Source: JOPF136 sp963773835
Lineage (GTDB): Bacteria > Acidobacteriota > Terriglobia > Acidiferrales > UBA7541
Assembly (NCBI GenBank): GCA_963773835.1
Contig: CAVZCQ010000001.1
Coordinates: 1,178,001-1,242,000, forward strand
Length of the DNA: 64,000 nucleotides
Direction of reading: 5' to 3'
The notes beneath the pieces are model-generated. The model was given only the letters and a program-made list of their open reading frames with translations. It made no database searches and was not told where the DNA came from. Both the position numbers and the translations under genes were made by a program. This document shows positions 42,988-51,221 of this stretch, one piece after another (positions within the stretch are counted from its first letter, which is position 1; every line of letters starts with the position of its first letter).

Positions 42988-43932
42988 ATGAAAACGGCGT
43001 TAGTTACGGGAGCAGAAGGATTCATCGGTTCGCACCTGGTGAAGCTCCTGGGAGCGAAGGGATGGAAGGTGGTGGGCACTCACCGCCTGCACGGCTCTCA
43101 TGCTTTTCCGCGGCGGCCCCGGCTGTCGTATGAGCAGTGTGACCTGCGCAACGGCCAGCGCGTTGAACAGCTTTTCCAGCAGTACCAGCCCACTCATGTC
43201 TTTCATTTGGCTGCCCAAAGCCTTCCCACAGTTTCCTGGGCGGACCCGGTAGAGACCTTTGAATCAAACATCATGGGGTCGTTGCACGTCTTCGAAGCCG
43301 CGCGCCGATTGCGCCATCCGCCCGTCGTGGTTTCCGCATGCTCCAGTGCGGAGTATGGCCACGTCCACGCTTCGGACATTCCCGTGACCGAGGAACATCC
43401 CCTCCGTCCTTTGCATCCCTACGGAATCAGCAAGGTTTGCCTGGACCTTCTCGCTCGAGAGTATTTTCTGGACTACGGCATTCCGGCGATAAACATCCGG
43501 CTCTTCAACACCACCGGGCCCGGGAAAACCAATGATGCTCCCTCGGATTTCGTTCGCCAACTGAGCCGCATCAAGAAGGGCCTGCAGACGCCGGTGATCG
43601 AGGTGGGGAACCTGAAGCCTCACCGCGCCTTTTTGGACGTCCAGGACGCCGTATTGGGGTTCTACCTGGCCGCAGGGAAGGGAAGGCGCGGAGAGACCTA
43701 CAACCTGTGCGCTGCACGCACGCACCCGATTTCAGAGGTTCTGCATACCGCCATTCGCCTTTCGGGAGCGCGCGTGGAGATCCGCCAGGCGCCGCATCTG
43801 ATGCGCCCTTCCGATGAACGCATCATCTTTGGAAGTACGAGAAAGATTCTCCGAGACACAGGCTGGAAACCCCGGTATTCCCTGTCGCAAACTCTGCAAT
43901 CCATGTTGGCGTACTGGGAACAGAGGGGCTAG
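42988..43932 (+). CDS. Extended SDR: GDP-sugar 4,6-dehydratase/reductase-like
   Basis: 314 aa from ATG 42988 (AAAAAGG upstream); the frame open from 42838 overlaps the previous gene. Rossmann motif ALVTGAEGFIGSHLVKLL, HLAAQSLPTVSWADPVETFESNIMGSLHVFEAA, the Ser/Tyr/Lys region VVSACSSAEYGHV...HPYGISKVCLDLLAREYF and RLFNTTGPGKTNDAPSDFVRQ. The last block is close to GDP-mannose 4,6-dehydratase and RMD-type reductases. With GDP-heptose genes on both sides, it may act on GDP-manno-heptose to give a 6-deoxy- or 4-keto-heptose. Dehydratase versus reductase cannot be fixed here. Confidence 0.82.
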   Translation: MKTALVTGAEGFIGSHLVKLLGAKGWKVVGTHRLHGSHAFPRRPRLSYEQCDLRNGQRVEQLFQQYQPTHVFHLAAQSLPTVSWADPVETFESNIMGSLHVFEAARRLRHPPVVVSACSSAEYGHVHASDIPVTEEHPLRPLHPYGISKVCLDLLAREYFLDYGIPAINIRLFNTTGPGKTNDAPSDFVRQLSRIKKGLQTPVIEVGNLKPHRAFLDVQDAVLGFYLAAGKGRRGETYNLCAARTHPISEVLHTAIRLSGARVEIRQAPHLMRPSDERIIFGSTRKILRDTGWKPRYSLSQTLQSMLAYWEQRG

Positions 43933-43950
43933 CCTCCGCGAGGAAGTGCG

Positions 43951-44523
43951 ATGAACAGCTACAAGGCCGCATTCCTGGACCGGGACGGTGTCATCAACCG
44001 AAAGGCTCCCGAGGGGAAGTACGTGACCCGATGGGAAGAAATGGTCTTCCTTCCCGGCGTGGCCCTTGCCATTCTGACCCTCCGCCGGGCGGGATTCCGC
44101 ATCATTGTCATCAGCAATCAGCGCTGCGTGGCCAAGGGTCTGCTGACCGCGGACGATCTGGATGTTCTCCATCGCCGCATGTGCGAAACCCTGGCTGGAG
44201 AAGGCGCCATCATTGACGCCGCTTATTATTGTCCGCACGAAACGCACTCGCAGTGCACCTGCCGAAAACCCGCGCCCGGCCTCCTGCTGGAAGCTGCGGA
44301 GAATCATCAGATTGATTTGAAGGTATCGTGGATGATCGGCGATTCCCCCAGCGATATTGAGGCGGGGCGCAGCGCAGGATGCAAGACAGCCCTGCTTCAC
44401 GGCGGAGAAGAGACTCCCGGCGTGCCGGCGGACTTGGTGGCGAAATCCTTGCTCGAGGCTGCCCGGCAGATTTTGAAATTGCAAGAAGTCCAGTTGTCTT
44501 GTCACGGGATCGCCAGTTTCTAG
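43951..44523 (+). CDS. gmhB: D-glycero-D-manno-heptose 1,7-bisphosphate 7-phosphatase (HAD)
   Basis: 190 aa HAD-family phosphatase. AAFLDRDGVINRKAP holds the nucleophile (FLDRDGVIN), VISNQRCVAKGLL the second motif, YYCPHETHSQCTCRKPAPGLL the GmhB/HisB zinc-binding loop plus the motif III Lys, and MIGDSPSDIEAGRSAGC motif IV. Expected to remove the 7-phosphate after HddA. Together with gmhA, hddA and hddC it completes GDP-D-glycero-D-manno-heptose synthesis from sedoheptulose 7-phosphate. Confidence 0.9.
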   Translation: MNSYKAAFLDRDGVINRKAPEGKYVTRWEEMVFLPGVALAILTLRRAGFRIIVISNQRCVAKGLLTADDLDVLHRRMCETLAGEGAIIDAAYYCPHETHSQCTCRKPAPGLLLEAAENHQIDLKVSWMIGDSPSDIEAGRSAGCKTALLHGGEETPGVPADLVAKSLLEAARQILKLQEVQLSCHGIASF

Positions 44524-44588
44524 ATCCATCGGCCCGTGAATCTCCTGCGAAGCCGTACGATGCAGCCCGGCCCACCCGCAGACAAGCC

Positions 44589-46022
44589 ATGCCGCTCACC
44601 AATTCCAGCCTGACTGATTACTTCCGCTGCGAGGAGCAGCTTGCACGTTTCAGCATCGCCGGCGAACTCCTGCCCGGCCAAGGCTACTTCCGCTTTGGCT
44701 CAGACACCGTCTGCTACGGGCAATCGAGTGCTGGCCGAGTCGCCAAGTCGTTCGACTCCTCTCTGGAAGACGTTTCTCTGCGGCAAAGCTCGAACGGGCC
44801 CGTGCCTGTCCTTCCCTTTGATCCCGTGCAAATTGCGGAAGCGCTTCGCCGCGAGCATTATGAACCGAGCCTGGCACCTCACCGTGAGAAACTTGTCGCT
44901 CAAGAGTGGGTGCTGGAAGCCTACTACTTCGTCCGGAACATCTTGCCGGATTCCATTCGCCAGGCCGGGCAAAGAGCCTATTTCAGCGACTGGAAGAGCA
45001 GGCGATTCCCGGCCTGGCCCGTGGACCTCACGGTGGACGCGCTTCATGCGAGGCTCCTCCGTCTTTCTATGGAAGCGGCAGGGCTGCAACGCGTGCCGTT
45101 CATCTGGTTCTGGCCCCAGGGCGCGCCCGCTTGCCTCATGCTCACTCACGATGTGGAATCCTCTGCGGGGCTGGATTTCACCTCTCAATTAATGGACCTC
45201 GATGACTCCTACGGGTTCAAGGCCTCCTATCAGGTGATTCCCGAGGGGCGCTATGACGTCTCAGATGCCTATGTCCAACAGATTCGGGACCGCGCAAACG
45301 AATTCAATATCCACGACCTGAACCACGACGGGCGGTTGTACCGCAAGCGGGAGGAGTTTCTTCGACGTGCGGAGAAAATCAACCGCTATGCGCGGGTTTA
45401 CGACGCTCGTGGCTTCCGTGCGGGCGCAATGTATCGCATTCAGGACTGGTTCGACGCCTATGAGTTTTCTTACGACATGTCCGTGCCCAACGTGGCTCAT
45501 CTTGAACCCAAGCGCGGAGGCTGCTGCACCGTTTTTCCTTATTTTGTCGGCAAGGTCCTGGAGTTGCCCCTAACCACCTGCCAGGATTATTCGGTCTTTT
45601 GCATTCTCAGGGATTTCTCGTTGGACCTCTGGAAACAGCAAACGAGCATGATCCGCGATAGCCATGGGCTGATCAGTATCCTCGCCCACCCCGACTATCT
45701 GATCAACCCGCGGATGCGTGCGGCCTACGGGGCCTTCCTCGATTATCTGCGGCGCCGGGTGGATAGCGAAGGCCTGTGGGCTGCGCTACCCGGTGATGTG
45801 GACCGCTGGTGGAGAGCAAGGAGCCAAATGAAGTTGGTTCCCCGCGGAAACCAGTGGGAAATCGTCGGGCCGGAAAGCGAAAAGGCGCGGCTGGCCTATG
45901 CGGTGCGGGATGGCGACCGGCTCGCATTCGAGCTTGCCGAAGCTCCCTCGCGGCCGATTCCGGGCTGTGCCTCGCCCTGCGAGTCCCGGCAGCACAACTC
46001 GGTGCAACGACATATCCAGTGA
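44589..46022 (+). CDS. Polysaccharide-deacetylase-like protein
   Basis: 477 aa from ATG 44589; the open frame from 44379 overlaps gmhB. N-terminal about 170 residues are of unknown fold (DYFRCEEQLARFSIAGELLPGQGYFRFG...). The deacetylase part begins ACLMLTHDVESSAGLDFTSQ (HDVE, metal site), then FKASYQVIPEG, FNIHDLNHDGRLY (second His pair), FRAGAMYRIQDWFD and GLISILAHPDYLIN. This is a CE4-type core with Glu in place of the second Asp of the classic motif. Cytoplasmic by lack of signal peptide. It is one of three such genes in the window and shares with the one at 29518 the 'THDV[DE]' form. Confidence 0.72.
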   Translation: MPLTNSSLTDYFRCEEQLARFSIAGELLPGQGYFRFGSDTVCYGQSSAGRVAKSFDSSLEDVSLRQSSNGPVPVLPFDPVQIAEALRREHYEPSLAPHREKLVAQEWVLEAYYFVRNILPDSIRQAGQRAYFSDWKSRRFPAWPVDLTVDALHARLLRLSMEAAGLQRVPFIWFWPQGAPACLMLTHDVESSAGLDFTSQLMDLDDSYGFKASYQVIPEGRYDVSDAYVQQIRDRANEFNIHDLNHDGRLYRKREEFLRRAEKINRYARVYDARGFRAGAMYRIQDWFDAYEFSYDMSVPNVAHLEPKRGGCCTVFPYFVGKVLELPLTTCQDYSVFCILRDFSLDLWKQQTSMIRDSHGLISILAHPDYLINPRMRAAYGAFLDYLRRRVDSEGLWAALPGDVDRWWRARSQMKLVPRGNQWEIVGPESEKARLAYAVRDGDRLAFELAEAPSRPIPGCASPCESRQHNSVQRHIQ

Positions 46023-46032
46023 GCCTGCGGGA

Positions 46033-46560
46033 ATGAAATTTCAGGAAACCAGCGTTCCCGGTGTTTTCGAAATCCGTCTCGAACCATTGACTGACGAGCG
46101 CGGCTTCTTTGCCCGCGCCTGGTGCCGCGAAGAATTCAAATGTCACGGGCTGAACCCGGAACTGGTGCAATGCAGCATCTCCTTCAACAAGAGGAAAGGG
46201 ACCCTGCGCGGCCTTCATCACCAGGCGCCGCCCTACCAGGAGGCCAAACTGGTCCGGTGCACCCAGGGCGCGATCTACGACGTGGTCCTGGACCTGCGCA
46301 TGGACTCACCGGCTTTCAAGCAATGGATCTCCGCGACTCTTTCTGCCGACAACCGGCATATGCTCTACATTCCGGAAGGCTGCGCTCATGGTTTTCTGAC
46401 CCTGGAAGATCAGACGGAAGTTTTCTACCAGATATCTCAAGTTTACAACGCGGAGTCCGCGCGCGGCGTTCGCTGGGATGATCCTGCATTCCGCATCGAC
46501 TGGCCGGCCCCTGTGAATGTAATCTCCGAAAGGGACCGCACATATCCTGATTTTCGATGA
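46033..46560 (+). CDS. RmlC-type sugar-nucleotide 3,5-epimerase
   Basis: 175 aa cupin from ATG 46033. MKFQETSVPGVFEIRLEPLTDERGFFARAW, SISFNKRKGTLRGLHHQAPPYQEAKLVRCTQGAIYDVVLDLR and MLYIPEGCAHGFLTLEDQTEVFYQIS cover the RmlC fold, with the catalytic His in RGLHHQ and the substrate-binding Arg residues. It epimerises C3 and/or C5 of a 4-keto-6-deoxy sugar nucleotide. No rmlA, rmlB or rmlD accompanies it, so dTDP-rhamnose is unlikely; a GDP-6-deoxy-4-keto-heptose or CDP-linked sugar is a better guess. Confidence 0.9.
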   Translation: MKFQETSVPGVFEIRLEPLTDERGFFARAWCREEFKCHGLNPELVQCSISFNKRKGTLRGLHHQAPPYQEAKLVRCTQGAIYDVVLDLRMDSPAFKQWISATLSADNRHMLYIPEGCAHGFLTLEDQTEVFYQISQVYNAESARGVRWDDPAFRIDWPAPVNVISERDRTYPDFR

Positions 46561-46564
46561 CCCC

Positions 46565-47938
46565 ATGAACCTGCTGGATGAACTCGAGCGCACGGACCTG
46601 CTGCCCGCGGGGCAGGAATTGCACCGCTTTGCCGCCGAGCTTTTTCCCATCTGCCGGAGCATTACGGGCGACGGCATTCGGCGGACTTTGGCCCTGATCC
46701 AACAACGGATATCTCTGCGGATGACCGAGGTGCCGACCGGGACGCCGGTTTTCGATTGGACCGTCCCCAAAGAGTGGAACATCCGGGACGCCTACATCAA
46801 ATTGCCGGGCGGTGAACGCGTGGTGGACTTTCGAAAGTCCAATCTGCACGTCGTGAACTACAGCGTGCCGGTGCGCGCCACCCTGCCGCTCTGCGAGTTG
46901 AAGCCGCACCTGTTCACTTTGCCCGAACAGCCGGACTGGATTCCCTACCGCACCTCGTATTACCGGGAAGACTGGGGATTTTGCCTGACCCACAACCAGA
47001 TGCTGGCGCTCGCGGAGCGCGACTACGAGATCTGTATCGACTCCACTCTGGCCCCCGGGCACCTCACGTATGGCGAATATTTTCTGCCCGGCCGATCCGC
47101 CGACGAGGTGCTGATCTCCTGCCACGCCTGCCATCCGTCCCTGGCGAACGACAATCTCTCGGGGCTTACGGTTGCGGTTTCTCTGGCGCAACTCCTGACT
47201 GGCCGGGATCTTCGTTTCTCCTACCGCTTCCTGTTTCTTCCCGGCACCATCGGCGCCATCACCTGGCTCGCTGGAAATCAAGCGACCGCGGGAAACATCC
47301 GCCACGGATTGGTGTTGACCTGCCTTGGAGATGCCGCCCCGTTTCATTACAAGAAGAGCCGCCGCGGCGACGCCCTGATCGACCGGGCCGCGGCCCACGT
47401 GGTCTCGCACCGCACTGAAGGCGCGGAGATTCTCGATTTTTCGCCCTACGGCTACGACGAGCGGCAATATTGTTCGCCGGGCTTCGACTTGCCAGTCGGC
47501 TGCCTGATGCGCAGTGTCTGGGGAACTTTTCCCGAGTACCACACTTCCGCGGACAATCTGGATTTTATCCAGCCGAGACAACTCGCCGAATCCCTGCGCA
47601 TTTGCGCAGCCATCCTGGACGTTTTGGAAAACGATCGCCGGTACCGCAACCTGAGCCCGTTCTGCGAGCCGCAACTGGGCAAGCGCGGCCTCTACCCCTC
47701 CGGCGGAGGGGAATCCCTCGCCCGGGAAATTCACGCGCGGCTCTGGGTTCTGAACCTTTCCGACGGCCGGCACTCGCTCCTGGAGATTGCCGAGCGCTCA
47801 CGGCTGCCGTTCCCTATGATTCAAGACGCCGCGAACATTCTTTGCCGCGGCGGCCTGCTTTCCACTGTGCCGGAAGCCGGCGATCCCGAACTGGTTTCCG
47901 CCGAAGCATCACAAACTAGCAGGCAACAGACGCCATGA
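46565..47938 (+). CDS. DUF4910 / M28-aminopeptidase-like protein with C-terminal winged-helix
   Basis: 457 aa. The N-half is the DUF4910 pattern (FAAELFPICRSITGDGIRRTLALI, VFDWTVPKEWNIRDAYIK) followed by the peptidase-like core: EVLISCHACHPSLANDNLSGL (metal His/Asp), FLPGTIGAITWLAGN, YGYDERQYCSPGFDLPVGCLMRS and FPEYHTSADNLDFI. The last 80 residues (LSDGRHSLLEIAERSRLPFPMIQDAANILCRGGLL) look like a winged helix. Such genes recur beside C-methyltransferases, cytidylyltransferases and PIG-L genes in glycan clusters, but the reaction is not established. Residues needed for zinc binding appear present. Confidence 0.75.
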   Translation: MNLLDELERTDLLPAGQELHRFAAELFPICRSITGDGIRRTLALIQQRISLRMTEVPTGTPVFDWTVPKEWNIRDAYIKLPGGERVVDFRKSNLHVVNYSVPVRATLPLCELKPHLFTLPEQPDWIPYRTSYYREDWGFCLTHNQMLALAERDYEICIDSTLAPGHLTYGEYFLPGRSADEVLISCHACHPSLANDNLSGLTVAVSLAQLLTGRDLRFSYRFLFLPGTIGAITWLAGNQATAGNIRHGLVLTCLGDAAPFHYKKSRRGDALIDRAAAHVVSHRTEGAEILDFSPYGYDERQYCSPGFDLPVGCLMRSVWGTFPEYHTSADNLDFIQPRQLAESLRICAAILDVLENDRRYRNLSPFCEPQLGKRGLYPSGGGESLAREIHARLWVLNLSDGRHSLLEIAERSRLPFPMIQDAANILCRGGLLSTVPEAGDPELVSAEASQTSRQQTP

Positions 47939-47993
47939 GCGGGCTTCTCTTCCGGCCCGCATTCCGGTTCAATAGTTGCCAAAGCGATCTCTC

Positions 47994-49046
47994 ATGAAAA
48001 TCCTTTTGACCGGCCATAAAGGCTACATCGGTGCCGTTGCCGGACCCATGTTTCTGTCCGCGGGTCACGAAGTGGTTGGCCTGGACGCCGACCTTTTTGG
48101 GGGCAGCGATTTTGGGGACCCGTCTCCGCCGATTCCTGAAATGCGCAGGGACCTTCGCGACCTTTCCACTTCCGATCTCGCCGGCTTCGACGCCGTCGCC
48201 CATCTGGCGGCTCTGTCGAACGATCCTCTCGGCGACCTCGATCCTCAAATCACCTATGACATCAACCACCGGGCCTCGGTCCGGCTCGCCGAGCTGGCCA
48301 AAGCCGCTGGCGTCACGCGTTTCGTTTTCTCTTCTTCGTGCAGCACTTACGGCGCGGCCGGCGATGCCATTCATGATGAATCCGCGCCGTTGAATCCAGT
48401 CACTCCCTATGGCGAGTCCAAAGTTTTGGCTGAACGCGATATCGCCCTTCTTGCCGGCAATGATTTCAGCCCCACCTTCATGAGGAACGCCACCGCCTAC
48501 GGCGCTTCGCCTCGCCTCCGCCTCGATATCGTCCTGAACGATTTCGTCGCCTCAGCCCTCGCCACGGGCCGGATTTACATCAAGAGCGACGGAACGCCCT
48601 GGCGGCCCATCATTCACATCCGCGACATCATCGCGGCCATGCTGAGCGCACTCGATGCTCCCCGCGAGGCCATTCACAACCAGGTCTTCAATGTCGGCTG
48701 CGCGAAAGAAAACTACCGCATCAGCGAGCTCGCGGAGATTGTCCGGCAAACGGTTCCCGGCTCACGCGTGGAATATGCTCCTGGCGGCGGGCCGGACAAG
48801 CGCTGCTATCGCATCAACTGCGACAAAATCTACCGAGTGCTGCCCTCATTCCACCCGCAGTGGACCGCCCGTAAAGGCGCCCAGGAACTCTATGACGCCT
48901 ATCGCCTCGCTGGCCTTACCGCACAGGATCTGGACAGCGGCCGCTACATTCGCATCAAGCACATCCAGCGCCTGTTAAAAAGCGGGCAACTGGATCCTTC
49001 TCTGCGCTGGAGCGCGCGGAGCGCTGAGACGCCCGTGAGTGCCTGA
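47994..49046 (+). CDS. NAD-dependent epimerase/dehydratase (extended SDR)
   Basis: 350 aa from ATG 47994. KILLTGHKGYIGAVAGPMFLSAGH carries the Gly-rich loop; DAVAHLAALSNDPLGDLDP, FVFSSSCSTYGAAGD and TPYGESKVLAERD (Ser, Tyr, Lys of the active site) follow, and WRPIIHIRDIIAAM is the substrate domain entry. Genes like this neighbour C-methyltransferases and glucose-1-phosphate cytidylyltransferases, as here, so it probably acts on a CDP- or dTDP-linked deoxysugar. Its stop overlaps a possible GTG of the next gene. Confidence 0.86.
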   Translation: MKILLTGHKGYIGAVAGPMFLSAGHEVVGLDADLFGGSDFGDPSPPIPEMRRDLRDLSTSDLAGFDAVAHLAALSNDPLGDLDPQITYDINHRASVRLAELAKAAGVTRFVFSSSCSTYGAAGDAIHDESAPLNPVTPYGESKVLAERDIALLAGNDFSPTFMRNATAYGASPRLRLDIVLNDFVASALATGRIYIKSDGTPWRPIIHIRDIIAAMLSALDAPREAIHNQVFNVGCAKENYRISELAEIVRQTVPGSRVEYAPGGGPDKRCYRINCDKIYRVLPSFHPQWTARKGAQELYDAYRLAGLTAQDLDSGRYIRIKHIQRLLKSGQLDPSLRWSARSAETPVSA

Positions 49047-49059
49047 CCTGCTCATTTTT

Positions 49060-50337
49060 ATGTCCGCCACCAAGACCATCACTTCGTCCGGCGCTCAGCC
49101 GGGGACTGCGGCCGGCCGATGCCGCTTCTGCGGCTCTCCTCTTTCGCGAACCTTTGTGGACCTGGGGATGTCCCCGCTTTGCGAGACTTACCCTTCGGCG
49201 AGCGATCTCAATCGGGGAGAGATCTACTATCCCCTCCATGTTTACGTCTGCGAGCACTGTTTCCTGGTCCAACTGGAATCGTACGAGAGCCCGCAGAACA
49301 TTTTCAGCGATTACCCTTATTTCTCCTCCTTTTCCGACTCCTGGCTCAAACACTGTGAAGACTATTGCGAGAAAATGATCCGGCGTTTCGGGCTGGGCGC
49401 GGGGAGTTTCGTCACCGAGGTCGCCAGCAACGATGGCTACCTGTTGCAGTATTTCGTGCGCCGTGGTGTGCCGGTTCTGGGGATAGAGCCCGCGGCCAAC
49501 GTGGCCAAGACCGCCATCGAGAAAGGCATCCCTACCCTGGTGGAATTCTTCGGAGCCGAGCTGGCCCGCACCCTCGTCGCCACCCGTTCGTGCGCCGACC
49601 TGGTTCTCGGCAATAACGTCCTGGCGCAGGTTCCGGACCTGAATGACTTCGTGGACGGGTTGAGAATCCTTCTCAAGCCTCGCGGCGTTCTTACTCTCGA
49701 GTTCCCCCACCTTCTCCGTCTGATGGAACAGAGGCAGTTCGACACCATCTATCACGAACACTTTTCGTACTTCTCCATGCTCACCGTCACTCGCATCCTG
49801 GAAGACCATGGGCTTAAAGTCTTCGACGTCGAGGAGCTCTCCACGCACGGGGGTTCGCTCCGCGTCTACGCGTGCCGTGCCGAGGATGTGGAGCGCAGGG
49901 TCGAACCGAGCGTCTCCGAACTGATCCGGCGCGAAACTGCCGCTGGGCTGGCTTCCATCGAGGGCTACCAGGGCTTTGCGGAGATGGTGAAGGGGACCAA
50001 GTGGGCTCTCGTCGAGTTTCTTCTCACTGCCGCCCGCCAGGGAAAGAGGGTGGCCGGATACGGCGCTCCCGGCAAGAGCGCCACCTTGCTGCACTACTGC
50101 GGCATCGGCAAGGATTTGATCGAATTTACCGTGGACCGGAGCCCGCACAAGCAGGGCAGATTTCTGCCCGGCACGCATATCCCCATCTATCATCCGGACC
50201 ACATTCGCGAAACCAGGCCGGATTACGTCCTCATTCTTCCGTGGAATCTCAAAGACGAGATCATGCAGCAGTTGCAATTCATCCGGGAGTGGGGCGGTCG
50301 CTTCGTCGTGCCCATTCCGGAAGTCAGTGTTTGCTGA
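49060..50337 (+). CDS. Sugar C-methyltransferase (NovU/TylCIII-like)
   Basis: 425 aa from ATG 49060. Three-part layout of nucleotide-sugar C-methyltransferases: N-terminal zinc ribbon (CRFCGSPL at the start, YVCEHCFLVQLE later), central SAM-binding domain (VTEVASNDGYLLQYFVRRGVPVLGIEP) with TIYHEHFSYFSMLT, and C-terminal Rossmann-like domain (VAGYGAPGKSATLLHYCGI...VPIPEV). The YHEHFSY motif holds the catalytic His-Glu-His of 3-C-methylation of 4-keto sugars. It predicts a branched-chain sugar. The following cytidylyltransferase gene suggests the CDP form. Confidence 0.9.
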   Translation: MSATKTITSSGAQPGTAAGRCRFCGSPLSRTFVDLGMSPLCETYPSASDLNRGEIYYPLHVYVCEHCFLVQLESYESPQNIFSDYPYFSSFSDSWLKHCEDYCEKMIRRFGLGAGSFVTEVASNDGYLLQYFVRRGVPVLGIEPAANVAKTAIEKGIPTLVEFFGAELARTLVATRSCADLVLGNNVLAQVPDLNDFVDGLRILLKPRGVLTLEFPHLLRLMEQRQFDTIYHEHFSYFSMLTVTRILEDHGLKVFDVEELSTHGGSLRVYACRAEDVERRVEPSVSELIRRETAAGLASIEGYQGFAEMVKGTKWALVEFLLTAARQGKRVAGYGAPGKSATLLHYCGIGKDLIEFTVDRSPHKQGRFLPGTHIPIYHPDHIRETRPDYVLILPWNLKDEIMQQLQFIREWGGRFVVPIPEVSVC

Positions 50338-50359
50338 GCGAGCGGAGAAGGGAGCGCAT

Positions 50360-51163
50360 ATGAAGGTCGTACTCTTTTGCGGGGGCGCCGGCATGAGGCT
50401 CAGGGGTTACTCGGAGGACGTGCCCAAGCCCATGGTGACTATCGGTTCGCGGCCCGTGCTGTGGCACGTGATGAAGTACTATGCGCACTTCGGCCACAAG
50501 GACTTCATCCTCTGCCTCGGCTATAAAGCCGACGTGATTAAGAACTACTTTCTCAATTATGAAGAGTCCGTCTCCAATGACTTTGTGCTCTCTCAGGGCG
50601 GCCGAAAGTTGGATTTCATGCAGCGCGATATCGACGACTGGAAGATCACCTTCCTCGACACCGGCATGAAGTCCACGATTGCAGACCGCCTGCGGATGGT
50701 CGAGCCTTATTTGGACGGCGAGGAGATGTTTCTCGCAAATTACAGCGACGGCCTGACCGACTTCCATCTCCCTCAGATGATCGACGAATTCTCCCGGGGG
50801 AAGAATTACGCCGCTTTTCTCTCCGTGCAGCCCCGGTCGAGCAGCCTGGACACCGTTCAAATGGAAGACGATGGAACCGTCCGCGCGATTAAGTGCATGA
50901 AAGACGCCAACATCTGGATCAACGGAGGATACTTCGTCCTGCGCAAAGAAGTCTTTCGGTATATCAAGCCCGGCGAGGAGCTCGTTTACGAACCCTTTCG
51001 GCGCATGATCGCAGAAGGCCGCGTGTGGTCGCATCCCTACAGCGGTTTCTGGCAGTGCATGGATACCTTCCGCGATAAGCAGCTTCTCGACGAGCTTGAG
51101 GTCGCCGGTGCTCCCTGGCGTGTGTGGAAGAACGGGCACATTGCTCCGCGGGTGGTCGCATGA
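50360..51163 (+). CDS. Glucose-1-phosphate cytidylyltransferase-like nucleotidyltransferase
   Basis: 267 aa from ATG 50360 with GAAGGGAG upstream. VVLFCGGAGMRLRGYSEDVPKPMVTIGSRPVLWHVMKYYAHFG, then FILCLGYKADVIKNYFLNY, FLANYSDGLTDFHL (metal Asp), WINGGYFVLRKEVFRYI and SGFWQCMDTFRDKQLLDEL match RfbF (CDP-glucose synthesis from glucose 1-phosphate and CTP). No obvious rfbG-type CDP-glucose 4,6-dehydratase accompanies it, unless the SDR at 47994 does this. A close relative acting with another sugar is possible. Confidence 0.85.
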   Translation: MKVVLFCGGAGMRLRGYSEDVPKPMVTIGSRPVLWHVMKYYAHFGHKDFILCLGYKADVIKNYFLNYEESVSNDFVLSQGGRKLDFMQRDIDDWKITFLDTGMKSTIADRLRMVEPYLDGEEMFLANYSDGLTDFHLPQMIDEFSRGKNYAAFLSVQPRSSSLDTVQMEDDGTVRAIKCMKDANIWINGGYFVLRKEVFRYIKPGEELVYEPFRRMIAEGRVWSHPYSGFWQCMDTFRDKQLLDELEVAGAPWRVWKNGHIAPRVVA

Positions 51164-51165
51164 TT

Positions 51166-51187
51166 CCGGCGGCTCTTCGGCCTCCGG
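51166..51187 (+). other. Interrupted hairpin after the cytidylyltransferase gene
   Basis: CCGG (51166-51169) and GGC (51171-51173) pair with GCC (51180-51182) and CCGG (51184-51187) around one mismatch, three bases past the stop. No T-run. Possible processing or attenuation site; weak evidence. Confidence 0.3.
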
Positions 51188-51221
51188 CGACTCGCAGGCC
51201 CTGGGAAACGGAGTCACACGT

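Noticed and set aside
46033..46560. Assigning dTDP-rhamnose synthesis from the RmlC-type gene
   Set aside because: rmlA, rmlB and rmlD are missing in the window; the neighbours favour GDP- or CDP-linked sugars.
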